Assembly (NCBI GenBank): GCA_049325275.1
Contig: JBMOLU010000046.1
Span: 168,859 to 232,858, forward strand
From: CAIQJJ01 sp049325275
Lineage (GTDB): Bacteria > Chloroflexota > Anaerolineae > Anaerolineales > UBA4823
Length of the DNA stretch: 64,000 bases
Direction: 5' to 3'
Below, piece after piece: positions 45,356-54,290 of this stretch. The first letter of the stretch is position 1. The number at the start of each line of letters is the position of its first letter. Made by a program: the position numbers and the translations under genes. The notes under the pieces were generated by a model. That model was not told the DNA's origin. It did not search any database and saw only the letters and a program-made list of their open reading frames with translations.

Positions 45356-48300
45356 AGCCCTCTTCCGTTGAACCTTCTCAATTCGTCAGTCACCATCGTG
45401 CCATTCTGATCGTCGACGATGAACCCACGAACCTGCAAGTGCTGTCTGATTTCTTGAACGACCGTGGATTTGAAATCACCATCGCACGCAGTGGGGCTAA
45501 GGCTATCGAACGTATCCGCTACGCTCCGCCGGATCTGATCTTGATGGACGTCGCCATGCCAGGGATGGATGGCTTCGAAACCTGCCGCCGGTTGAAAGCG
45601 ATGGATGAAGCGAAGGATATTCCGGTTTTATTTTTAACGGCGATGACGAGTCAGGAAGATAAAGTAAAGGGTTTTCAGGCCGGCGGCGTCGATTACATCA
45701 CCAAGCCCATCCAGTTCGAGGAACTGCTGGCGCGCGTCCAGACACACCTTTCTTTACGGGCCATGCACAGGCGCCTCGAAGACCAAAACATCTTGTTACA
45801 GCAGGAAGTTGCAGAGCGCAAGCGTGCAGAAGAAGCGCTTCACCGATACCAGGAACAGCTTGAAGCGATGGTCCGGGCGCGCACGGTCGAACTGGCGCAG
45901 GCTAACCGCATGCTGCGGATGCTCAGCGCCTGCAATCAAATCGTCGTGAGAGCCACGGAAGAAAGCGCGCTGCTCGAAGAAATATGCCGTGTGATTGTCG
46001 ATCTGGGCGGGTATCCGCGTGTGTGGATCGCCTACATCAACGCGGTTGACCACTCCGTACACCCGGCCGCGCAAAAGGGTTTTCAGGACCTTGCCAGCCT
46101 GGATGGTGAAACGAGACTGGCGGCGGTGACGGCCGCGCTCGATTCCCTGACCCTGAGAATTACCGGCGCAAGCCAGGAAGCCTTGCCTTTCTCATCCGAA
46201 GTACGTTCATCGCACGAACGCGGTGCTGCATCTGTGATCGCTTTGCCGCTGTGTGAAGACCGTCACGCCATCGGGGTGTTAACCATCTATGCAGAACAGC
46301 CGGACGCGTTTCACCAGGCCGAAGTGGACTTGCTGCTCGAATTGACCGACGACCTGGCGTACGGCATTATCTCCCTGCGCATGCGGGCAGAGCGCAAAAA
46401 AGCAGAGGAGGAACTGCGCAAGAGCGAAGCACGCTACAGGGACCTGTTCGAAGAAGCGCCCAACTCTTTATGGGAGGAAGATTTCTCTCGGGTCAAGCAG
46501 TATTTCGACCGGCTGCGCCTGGACGGTGTGGTGGATTTCCACGCTTATTTTGAAGACCACCCCAATGCCGTTTTGGAATGCGCCCATCAGGTAGAAGTAC
46601 TGGATGTCAATCAGGCCACGCTCACCCTTGTCGGGGCAGAGAATAAGCGGCAGTTAATCGGTAGCCTTGGGGATGTTCTTACCGACGAGGCGCTCAAGGT
46701 GTTTCGTGATGAACTGGTTGCGTTGGCCAACGGCCAGATGCAGTTCGCGTGCGATGAAACCCAACGTACTTTCTCCGGCGAGCTCAAATACATCACGCTG
46801 AACGTTCGGGTGGCGTCAGGATACGAGGAAAGCCTCGGCAGAATACTGGTTTCCGTCCTGGATATTACCGAACGCAAGCACGTCGAAAAGGAGCGCGAAG
46901 CCATTTATCAGATTTCACAGGCCGCCATTTCGGCAGATAGCCTGGAAACCCTCTACAGCTCAATTCATCGGATATTGGCCACGCTGCTTCCGGCAGAGAA
47001 TTTTTACATCGCCATCTACGATTCGGCCGGCGAGACATTCAACTTCCCTTACTACGTAGACCAGTTCGACTCGACCCCGGTACAGGAGAAGGGGTCTCAG
47101 GGGTTGACCGGTCATGTGTTTCACACCGGGCGGCCCTTGTTGATTACCGCCGGTCTTTTCGATACGCTGCAACAGCAGCATCAGCTCGAACCCATCGGAA
47201 CCCCTGCGATTGATTGGCTGGGGGTGCCCTTGAAGGTCGAAAACCGCCTGATCGGCGTTATGGTCGTGCAAAGTTATTCCGAGAGCATCCGCTACGGCAA
47301 AAAAGAATTGAGCATCATGGAGTTCGTTTCCGCACAAATCGCCATGGTGATCGAGCGGAAGCAGTCGGAGGACGCACTGCATCACCGGCTTAAAGAACTG
47401 ACCGTTTTGCATGCGGTTGCGCTTGCTGCCGTACGTGCCGCCACCGAAGATAATTTGATCGAACAGGCCACGCAGATCCTTAGCCATGCGCTTTACACCG
47501 ACAACTTTGGTGTTTTGCTCTTTGACGAAGAAGCAAACACGCTGCGTTTCCACCCTTCTTACCGCGGTTTGCCGGAAAAAATAGCGTGTTCACACATCGT
47601 CTCTGGAGAAAACATCATTGGAAGCGTGGCTTCAAGCGGCGACTCCTGGCTTGTTCCCTACGTACACGATGAGCCTGTCTATCGCGTGCTGGACCCGAGA
47701 ATCAACGCCGAACTGTGCGTGCCGATGAAGGTCAACGAGCAAGTCATCGGGGTCATCAATGCAGAAAGCGTCCAACGCGACGCATTTACCGAAGCGGACA
47801 AACGCTTGTTGGAGACCGTGGCAAGCCAGCTGGCGACGGCTATCAAAAAGGTCCGCCTGTTCGATGAAACCAACCGTCATATTTTACGGCTGAATGCCTT
47901 GCACACAGTCGATAAGGCCATTACCGGGGGCAGCGATTTGAAGATTATGCTGGATGTCCTGCTCGATCAGGCGCTCGGCCGGCTGGAGGTCGATGCCGGC
48001 GATATTTTGATATTAAACTTGAATACACAAGTCCTCGAATATATTACCGGGCGTGGTTTCCGCACCCCGTCTGCTCAGCAGTTCACCGCCCGGATCGAAG
48101 GGCCTTTTCGCTGTCTTGTGCTGGAAAGAGAAGCGCTTTACATTCCCGATCTGGCCGATGGCGCCAGTGAACTGCCCGCGGCGCGGCGCATATGTAGTGA
48201 AGGGTTCGTGTCGTACTATGCCGTGCCGTTTGTCGCCAAAGGGCAGGTCAAAGGGATCATCGAAATTTTCCATCGCTCTCCACTCCAGGTGCGGCAGGAA

Positions 48301-48948
48301 TGGGTCGACTTCGTGGTCGCCCTGGCGGCGCAGGCGGCCATTGCCGTCGAAAATACGGCACTGTTCGAGGCTTTGCAGCGTTCCAACCAGGAGCTTACCG
48401 TCGCTTACGATGCAACCCTTGAAGGTTGGTCACGTGCCCTGGAACTGCGCGACCAGGAAACCGAAGGGCATTCGCAGCGTGTAACCAGCCTGACCATCGA
48501 ACTTGCCAAAATGATGGGCTTCAAGGATAGCGATTTGATCCATATTCGTCGGGGGGCTTTGTTGCACGATATCGGTAAAATGGGCATTCCCGACAGCGTT
48601 TTGCTTAAATCAGACGCTCTGACCGACGCCGAGCTGGCGATCATGCGCCGCCACCCGGTACACGCATTTTCGATGCTCTCCCCAATCCCATACCTCAACC
48701 AGGCGCTGGCCATTCCGCTTCATCACCACGAAAAGTGGGATGGCACCGGTTACCCGACGGGGCTGCGGGGTGAGCAAATCCCTTTGGCGGCCCGCATTTT
48801 TGCCGTTGTGGATGTCTGGGACGCCTTGATTTCCGACCGCCCCTACCGGAAAGCCTGGACGGAAGCCGATGCGCTTGAGTACATCCGCTCCCAGGCCGGC
48901 AGTCACTTCGATCCCCGTGTCGTCGAAGTGTTTCTGGCGCTTGTGTAA
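45352..48948 (+). CDS. REC-GAF-PAS-GAF3-HD-GYP phosphodiesterase
   Basis: 1198 aa. Receiver (ILIVDDEPTNLQVLSDFL, LILMDVAMPG, ITKPIQ), coiled coil, GAF-like (~205-345), PAS (~355-510), three GAF domains (~520-670, ~685-835, ~850-1000) and an HD-GYP domain (EGHSQRV, LLHDIGKMGIPD ~1070, HHHEKWDGTGYP ~1125, RIFAVVDVWDALISDRPYR). HD-GYP enzymes hydrolyse cyclic-di-GMP; metal residues and the GYP motif are intact, so activity is likely. Last gene of the signalling array; start overlaps the previous stop (ATGA). It ends 22 bp before a convergent gene with no terminator in the gap. No GGDEF partner is in the window. Confidence 0.92.
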   Translation: MKPSSVEPSQFVSHHRAILIVDDEPTNLQVLSDFLNDRGFEITIARSGAKAIERIRYAPPDLILMDVAMPGMDGFETCRRLKAMDEAKDIPVLFLTAMTSQEDKVKGFQAGGVDYITKPIQFEELLARVQTHLSLRAMHRRLEDQNILLQQEVAERKRAEEALHRYQEQLEAMVRARTVELAQANRMLRMLSACNQIVVRATEESALLEEICRVIVDLGGYPRVWIAYINAVDHSVHPAAQKGFQDLASLDGETRLAAVTAALDSLTLRITGASQEALPFSSEVRSSHERGAASVIALPLCEDRHAIGVLTIYAEQPDAFHQAEVDLLLELTDDLAYGIISLRMRAERKKAEEELRKSEARYRDLFEEAPNSLWEEDFSRVKQYFDRLRLDGVVDFHAYFEDHPNAVLECAHQVEVLDVNQATLTLVGAENKRQLIGSLGDVLTDEALKVFRDELVALANGQMQFACDETQRTFSGELKYITLNVRVASGYEESLGRILVSVLDITERKHVEKEREAIYQISQAAISADSLETLYSSIHRILATLLPAENFYIAIYDSAGETFNFPYYVDQFDSTPVQEKGSQGLTGHVFHTGRPLLITAGLFDTLQQQHQLEPIGTPAIDWLGVPLKVENRLIGVMVVQSYSESIRYGKKELSIMEFVSAQIAMVIERKQSEDALHHRLKELTVLHAVALAAVRAATEDNLIEQATQILSHALYTDNFGVLLFDEEANTLRFHPSYRGLPEKIACSHIVSGENIIGSVASSGDSWLVPYVHDEPVYRVLDPRINAELCVPMKVNEQVIGVINAESVQRDAFTEADKRLLETVASQLATAIKKVRLFDETNRHILRLNALHTVDKAITGGSDLKIMLDVLLDQALGRLEVDAGDILILNLNTQVLEYITGRGFRTPSAQQFTARIEGPFRCLVLEREALYIPDLADGASELPAARRICSEGFVSYYAVPFVAKGQVKGIIEIFHRSPLQVRQEWVDFVVALAAQAAIAVENTALFEALQRSNQELTVAYDATLEGWSRALELRDQETEGHSQRVTSLTIELAKMMGFKDSDLIHIRRGALLHDIGKMGIPDSVLLKSDALTDAELAIMRRHPVHAFSMLSPIPYLNQALAIPLHHHEKWDGTGYPTGLRGEQIPLAARIFAVVDVWDALISDRPYRKAWTEADALEYIRSQAGSHFDPRVVEVFLALV

Positions 48949-48970
48949 AGCAACAGCCGCGCTCGGATGG

Positions 48971-50152
48971 TCAGATGCGTTGGACTATTAGCTTCTCTCG
49001 GATGGATGGGGCGATGCTGGCCGACTTGATGACACCTGTCAAACGCCGGTGCCATTCCCGATCGCGCCACATGCCTGCAAACTGGGGGCCGCAGAAGTTG
49101 CTGGTTGCGATACCGACCCATTGCCCGGTCGCAGCTGCGCTGGTAACGCCCAGTTCGCAAAGCTCCTTTACCCATCCCCAGTCCAGCAGGGGCCAATCCT
49201 TGTAATCTACAATTCCCCAGCACTCGGTCGTTACCAGCGGCAAACCGGCGGCACCGGCATGACGGGCCGTGGCCTCGATCTTGTTCGTCAGGAGCTTTTG
49301 CCAGTAAGCTGGCTTTTCCTGGTAGATGCCTTGGTATTCGGCCACCAGGTTTTTATAAACCTGGTTGGAAAACAGCGGATCGACATCCACCGGCCGGCCT
49401 GCTTCCTGGCTGCGGCGCTTTACCTCCTGGTAAAACTCCCCATTGTTTTCTTTGACCATCCAAATGTGGTGTTCGGCCAGATCGAGAAAAGGCAAGGGGT
49501 AACTGGAATATTTCTCAACGTCTGTGTTGTCGAAGGAAAAAGTAATGGGTAGTGACGGAAACGCCTCCCGTACCAGCCCGGCGGCGGTCTTCATCCAGGC
49601 CATCGATGCTTCGGTCTGCCAGTGGCCCCAGGTCAGATGAGGCGGGTCGTTTTTGAAGTAGGGCGCCCAGACATCCCCCGGCCACTCGTTGCACAGATCG
49701 ACGTACCATACAACATCCAGCAGCCCGGCCTGGGCGATGCTTTCCAGTGTTTTGATCCACCGTACGGACATTTGGGATGCAGAAGTGATCTTCCTGCGGG
49801 TATGCGCCAGGTCGTCACGGAACCAGGAGGACAGACCCACCTTGACGTCACGCTGGCGACACTTTGCCAGGAATGTGTTCAGGCCGGGTTGGATGCGCAC
49901 CCGGTTGGTGTCAGGGCTGCCCCAGTCTTGAATGCTCCAGACTTCTTGCAGGGTCCATTCTCGGTTCGGGTCCTCGGCCACCAGGTGAGGAAAGGCATCG
50001 ATGCGCACGGCATTGTAACCGCGATCGACCAGGCCGTCCAAAGCCTCATCCCAATCTTCGTAGCCGGCGCCGGGCCAGCGCCGTTCCAGCCAGGAGAAAT
50101 CCCACATGGCGATCGCCCGGGGGGACGGTGAGCGTTCTTTGTTCTGTATCAC
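48971..50152 (-). CDS. cellulase-like (clan GH-A type) glycoside hydrolase
   Basis: 393 aa, resembling the cellulase-like family of sugar hydrolases. A barrel begins at AMWDFSWLERRWPG, with NAVRIDAFPHL, VGLSSWFRDD, WYVDLCNEWPGDVWAPYF (candidate acid/base Glu in CNEW) and VTTECWGIVDYKDWP (candidate nucleophile). No signal peptide, so probably cytoplasmic. The GTG at 50152, with AAGG upstream and 16 bases after the isomerase stop, is chosen because a longer frame would overlap that gene. Last gene of the phosphosugar operon; specificity unknown. Confidence 0.72.
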   Translation of the reverse strand: MIQNKERSPSPRAIAMWDFSWLERRWPGAGYEDWDEALDGLVDRGYNAVRIDAFPHLVAEDPNREWTLQEVWSIQDWGSPDTNRVRIQPGLNTFLAKCRQRDVKVGLSSWFRDDLAHTRRKITSASQMSVRWIKTLESIAQAGLLDVVWYVDLCNEWPGDVWAPYFKNDPPHLTWGHWQTEASMAWMKTAAGLVREAFPSLPITFSFDNTDVEKYSSYPLPFLDLAEHHIWMVKENNGEFYQEVKRRSQEAGRPVDVDPLFSNQVYKNLVAEYQGIYQEKPAYWQKLLTNKIEATARHAGAAGLPLVTTECWGIVDYKDWPLLDWGWVKELCELGVTSAAATGQWVGIATSNFCGPQFAGMWRDREWHRRLTGVIKSASIAPSIREKLIVQRI

Positions 50153-50168
50153 CTGGATACCTTTCTTT

Positions 50169-50963
50169 TCAGGGAATAAAATCTTCCCAAACCCGATCCG
50201 CCTGATGAGGCCGAGAGACAAACTGGAAGGTTTCGGGGTTGTCTTCGTACTGCCGGTAGATGGGCACGCCCGGTGCGATTCCCAGGGTGGAATAGGCCGC
50301 GGGAAGTTTGCGTACCAGCGTGGAAGGCCGGTAGCGGGGATTGGCCTCGAAAGCGATTCTATCCGCCTTCCCTGGAGCGGTTTTTTCGTAAACGGGAAAC
50401 CAGGCCAGGCCACCGTGGGCGCGTACGTCATCATATGCGAAGCCGTATTCCCGGTCGCACCAGGCCCCGAACGCCAGTGGGCTGGCAGGGTCGGCGCTGA
50501 TGGTCATGTGCGCCCAGCGCGGAGGCACGACGACGACATCGCCGGGGCCTGCATCCACGGCAAAACACCGTCCGGGGTCATCCGTGGCGCTCTCCTGCAT
50601 CAGGATGATGGCGCGTCCGTGCCAGATTTCGTACACCTCCGGCGGAGACCAACCGGAATGCTGCGAAACCTTGTGAATGTGGCCCTGGCTGCGGACCGGC
50701 TCGCGGCCCAGCTTGCCCGCAGCGTAGGTGACGGCCCCATACAAGAGCATGCGCTTTTCGAGATCGGCCCGGTGCGCCTCCTTTCCTACGTCCATGGCGA
50801 TAGCGTAAACGATATCGGGGCCCAGGCAGGTGGGATCGAGCAGGCTTTTGCGGATGGAATCGAGTGTTCTAGATTCCGGCCGGGGGCCAAAAACCCCAGG
50901 CCCGTAGGCGAAGCCTAAGGGATCGCTGGTGGTGTGGATATCAAATCCCGGTTGAAAGTTCAT
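50169..50963 (-). CDS. cupin-type phosphoglucose isomerase-like protein
   Basis: 264 aa. A double-stranded beta-helix with the metal motif GHIHK ... YEIWHG ... PRWAHM resembles the archaeal-type (PF06560) glucose-6-phosphate isomerase, but with a ~75-residue N-terminal extension and longer loops. It is clearly distinct from the other cupin isomerase of the same operon. The ATG at 50963 is chosen; a longer frame would enter the mannose-6-phosphate isomerase gene. It may isomerise a related aldose phosphate rather than glucose-6-phosphate. Confidence 0.72.
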   Translation of the reverse strand: MNFQPGFDIHTTSDPLGFAYGPGVFGPRPESRTLDSIRKSLLDPTCLGPDIVYAIAMDVGKEAHRADLEKRMLLYGAVTYAAGKLGREPVRSQGHIHKVSQHSGWSPPEVYEIWHGRAIILMQESATDDPGRCFAVDAGPGDVVVVPPRWAHMTISADPASPLAFGAWCDREYGFAYDDVRAHGGLAWFPVYEKTAPGKADRIAFEANPRYRPSTLVRKLPAAYSTLGIAPGVPIYRQYEDNPETFQFVSRPHQADRVWEDFIP

Positions 50964-51024
50964 ACCCTTTCTCTCGCTGGCTTTTTTTGCCTCTGGCGGG
51001 AAATTTCCCTGATTTAGGGCGGGG

Positions 51025-52812
51025 TCAGGCGCGTACGTAGGCCTTGATCGTGCCGCATTTGCCGCTGACACCTGGCGCGGGGCGAATGACGTAAGTTCCG
51101 ACCGCCGCCGGTACGATGAAAGTTTCGGCGTAGTGGACTTCGAAAGGTTCGAAAGCCCCGCTGGGGCTTTCGACGATGACGGCGCTCCCTTCCACCAGGT
51201 TTAGAACGTTCACGCTGCCGTGCGTATGGTGGGTGACGGGGCCGTCGAACCAGGTGCGCCGGGTTTCGATGAACTCGCGTTCATGCAGCCCCGTGCGCTC
51301 TTCCCACCAACCCGGACCGCATGCGCTCGGTTCTATCCGGTTCACCAGGTTTTTTTGCACCCATTCGGTGTTGCGATGCCATTGAATGTTTTTTGCGCCG
51401 TGTTCCAGGTGGACGGGGCGCGGCCTGCCATCCAGGCCCAGGCGGTCCCAGTCCCATAGCTTAAAGGTAAAAATGTAAGGCGTGGCGCTGATTTCCAGCA
51501 CCATGGCATTCTTGCCCGAGCAGTGCACGGTTCCGGCGGGGATCAGAAAGTGGTCGTGTTTTTTTGCCGGCCACTGATTGATGTAGTCTCGATCCGGAAA
51601 GGGCTGCATTCCTGCCTGGGCAGCCTGCAAATCTGCCAGCATGTTACGCGCATCGATGCCGGTTTTGACGCCCAGGAAGACGGTGGCGTCTTCCTGGGCA
51701 TCCAGGAGATAGTAACTCTCGTCCTGTGTGTAGTGCATGCCAAATTCTTCCTGGATGTATTCGGTAAGCGGGTGAACCTGAAGGCTCAGGTTGCCGCCGT
51801 CCATCGTATCGAGGAAATCGAAGCGGATCGGGAATTCGGCACCAAAGCGGGCATGGACCTTGTCCCCCAGGAGTTCCACCGGCTGCAAGAAAACCAGGTT
51901 GATAGAAGGAATTTCTAATTTGACGCCGCCGATGTTCAAGTAGAGGCTGTTTTCTTCGGGAACGCAGTCGAAGCACCAGGCGTAGTTGGCCTGTCCGGGG
52001 TCCAGCTGGCAGATTTCCTTCATCCACTGGCCGCCCCAGGGACCAGGGTCGAAAAAGGGCACCAGCCGGAAAGGCCGCCGGACGGCCTGCCGTAGGGCCT
52101 CGCGGTGCGCCGTGCCGGTCGCCATGGCCGGATCGCCGGGGCGATTGGTGTCGAGGACAAAATCCATACGCGTGAAGAGCTGGCGCTTGTGCCGATCCAG
52201 TACGCGCCACTCGATGAAAAAAGATCGCTTGTACTTTCGCAGGAAATCTTCTTCGTAGTTGGTGGCGCCCCAGTTGCAAGCTTCCTTGCGGCGATAGCGC
52301 AACTGGATTTCCCAACGGGCCATGTCGGCGTAGACCAGTACGTCCCCCGGGTGCACCAGGGACGCTCCGATCCCGTAGACCAGCACCAATCCCTGAGCTG
52401 CCTCTACGGAGTCCCTCAGGCAGGCCAGCTTGGTGCGATCGAAGAAGTCGCCTATCCTGAAGTTCGTCATCACCCCGAAAACCCGGTCGTCGGTCAGGTC
52501 CCGGCTCAGGAGGTCGTTTAGCGCCGCCTCGGGCAGGAGAGCCTCCTGCACTTCCACGACCAGGGCGGGCTTCAAGCGCGCCTTCAATTCTCCGAGGACT
52601 TCTCGGTCGTTGATGGCGGAATAACAATCCACGGTCAGAACCGTGGCGGTCTTGGCGGCTTCGTTTTGGCCTTTGCGGTTGTGGATGGCTTTTTCCAGCG
52701 CGGGGGCCAGCGCGTCCCAGCCGGACCAGGCCTGGCCGTCCATGCCCTTCAGCGCGACTTCAGGGAACTTGTCGTAGTTAGGTATTTGATCGCGGTATCG
52801 TCTGGCGCTCAT
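51025..52812 (-). CDS. long class I mannose-6-phosphate isomerase
   Basis: 595 aa. The C-terminal two thirds is a type I phosphomannose isomerase: GGNLSLQVHPLTEY, QDESYYLLD, HDHFLIPAGTVHCSG and a second cupin at the end (THHTHGSVNVLNLVEG). The N-terminal ~200 residues (VLTVDCYSAIND, VLVYADMARWEIQLRY) are an extra domain seen in long versions of this family; its role is unknown to me. It interconverts mannose-6-phosphate and fructose-6-phosphate. The start overlaps the ROK kinase stop by four bases. Confidence 0.78.
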   Translation of the reverse strand: MSARRYRDQIPNYDKFPEVALKGMDGQAWSGWDALAPALEKAIHNRKGQNEAAKTATVLTVDCYSAINDREVLGELKARLKPALVVEVQEALLPEAALNDLLSRDLTDDRVFGVMTNFRIGDFFDRTKLACLRDSVEAAQGLVLVYGIGASLVHPGDVLVYADMARWEIQLRYRRKEACNWGATNYEEDFLRKYKRSFFIEWRVLDRHKRQLFTRMDFVLDTNRPGDPAMATGTAHREALRQAVRRPFRLVPFFDPGPWGGQWMKEICQLDPGQANYAWCFDCVPEENSLYLNIGGVKLEIPSINLVFLQPVELLGDKVHARFGAEFPIRFDFLDTMDGGNLSLQVHPLTEYIQEEFGMHYTQDESYYLLDAQEDATVFLGVKTGIDARNMLADLQAAQAGMQPFPDRDYINQWPAKKHDHFLIPAGTVHCSGKNAMVLEISATPYIFTFKLWDWDRLGLDGRPRPVHLEHGAKNIQWHRNTEWVQKNLVNRIEPSACGPGWWEERTGLHEREFIETRRTWFDGPVTHHTHGSVNVLNLVEGSAVIVESPSGAFEPFEVHYAETFIVPAAVGTYVIRPAPGVSGKCGTIKAYVRA

Positions 52813-53723
52813 GACTGTGTTTCCTCCAGCAGCGCGTGCAGGCCCAACAGGACCGACTGGTCCGGGTACTCGGCGATCAAGAAGGCAGGGCCGCCCCAGG
52901 GTGCCCAGATACGCTCACGTACACGTACCTTTAGCTCCTCCAGAAAGACATCGTGCCCCTTCATCACCCCACCGCTGAGAATGACCACATCCGGGTCATA
53001 AGCGTGGATTAGGGTGGCGATGCCGCGGGCCCACTGGGTGAGCGCGCCATCCAGCAGTTCCCGGGCCTCCCGGTCCTTTTGGCGGCAGGCATCCAGCAGT
53101 TCCCGGTAAGCGAGGAAGCGGCCGGCGCTTAATCGCGGAACGGCCCAGGAGCCTACGGCCGCTTCCAGGCAGCCGGGGCTGCCGCAGGAACAGGCGGCTT
53201 CGTTGAAGGCGGTTTTGAAGTGGCCGCCCAGGATCCCGGCCTGGAAATGAGCCCCTCGCACGAGCCGGCCGTCCATCAGTGCAGCCGTTCCCACGCCGGT
53301 GCCTAAAATGAAGAGCACGGCATTGGCGATGCCCCGTCCGCAGCCTTTGCGGCACTCGCCTATCAACGCCGCGTTGGCGTCGTTTTCCATCAGGAAAGGC
53401 AAGTCCAGGCGCTCCCGCGCCCAGGTAGAGAGGTCCAACCTCGTGGCATCCTGAAACTTGTTGTTGGAACTGATGACCCGGCGGCGAACGGGATCGACAA
53501 TGCCGGGGAACGAGAAGGCTACGCCGCTCAGCGGCTTGTCACCCTCCGCCATCGCTTCGAGGGCCAGGGCGATGGTTTCCAGCCGTCCGGCCAGCTGCCC
53601 GGACGACTGCGCAGGGATTTCGCGCTTCTCCAGAATCCGGTTCCCTTCCAGAATCCCGATTTTGATGGTCGTCCCACCCAGGTCTACCGCGCCGGTGCGA
53701 ATGCCGCTTGTATGTGCGCTCAC
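52809..53723 (-). CDS. ROK-family sugar kinase
   Basis: 304 aa. ATP motif VDLGGTTIKIGI at the N-terminus, catalytic region MENDANAALIGE, phosphate loop LGTGVGTAALMDG, and the ROK zinc signature CSCGSPGCLEAAVG. No HTH, so a kinase, not a regulator. It probably phosphorylates glucose or mannose at O6, feeding the flanking isomerases. The start is GTG in a GTGA overlap with the cupin isomerase stop. Confidence 0.9.
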   Translation of the reverse strand: MSAHTSGIRTGAVDLGGTTIKIGILEGNRILEKREIPAQSSGQLAGRLETIALALEAMAEGDKPLSGVAFSFPGIVDPVRRRVISSNNKFQDATRLDLSTWARERLDLPFLMENDANAALIGECRKGCGRGIANAVLFILGTGVGTAALMDGRLVRGAHFQAGILGGHFKTAFNEAACSCGSPGCLEAAVGSWAVPRLSAGRFLAYRELLDACRQKDREARELLDGALTQWARGIATLIHAYDPDVVILSGGVMKGHDVFLEELKVRVRERIWAPWGGPAFLIAEYPDQSVLLGLHALLEETQS

Positions 53724-54265
53724 GCGGCTGTCCTGAATTCCGGCCCGTCGGCGCCGCGGAAGATGCGCACGCTGAAACCCCGGGCCGCAATCGTGTCGTA
53801 ATCGTGCCCGGCATCAGCCGGCCAGCACGCGCCTACCGCGAAGACTTGTGATCCGGTATTGATCAAGCGGTGGGCGACCCGCCCGGGAATAGGATGGACG
53901 CTTCCGGGCGTCATCTCTTGGGCCCACCAGCGCCGGTTTTCGTCCATCAAAAGCAGCAATCCCGTTCCCGCGTAGCACCAGTAATATTCGGCCCGGTTCC
54001 GCCTGGCGTGATAGTGACCGCGGGTCATGAAGAATTCCCCATCCACCGTGCCGGGAGATACAAAGGATGTGCCGAAAAACAAACCTCCCGCCGTGCCTTC
54101 GCCGACCGGCATGTGGCTCTGCACCCGGTAGACTACCGTGGACGGGTCCAGTGTCGCCCGGGCTGTTTCGTTGGCGAATACCTGTGCTAAATCGCCCAGC
54201 GTTTTAGCGCTTTCCTTGATAGATGCGCCTTCCAGAAAACCGTTGCTGTAATCTGCACGGAACAC
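53720..54265 (-). CDS. cupin-type (archaeal-like) phosphoglucose isomerase
   Basis: 181 aa, PF06560. It shows the family layout: LFFGTSFVSPGTV, metal motif TRGHYHARRNRAEYYWCY, PGRVAHRLINTG and PADAGHDYDTIAARGFSVRI. It would interconvert glucose-6-phosphate and fructose-6-phosphate. Start GTG at 54265 with AAGGAG upstream. It follows the GntR gene by 25 bases and overlaps the kinase gene. Confidence 0.88.
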   Translation of the reverse strand: MFRADYSNGFLEGASIKESAKTLGDLAQVFANETARATLDPSTVVYRVQSHMPVGEGTAGGLFFGTSFVSPGTVDGEFFMTRGHYHARRNRAEYYWCYAGTGLLLLMDENRRWWAQEMTPGSVHPIPGRVAHRLINTGSQVFAVGACWPADAGHDYDTIAARGFSVRIFRGADGPEFRTAA

Positions 54266-54290
54266 GATGTGCTGCTCCTTTCCTTACTTC

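Noticed and set aside
48949..48970. Terminator between the convergent HD-GYP and hydrolase genes
   Set aside because: The 22-bp gap contains no hairpin or T-run.
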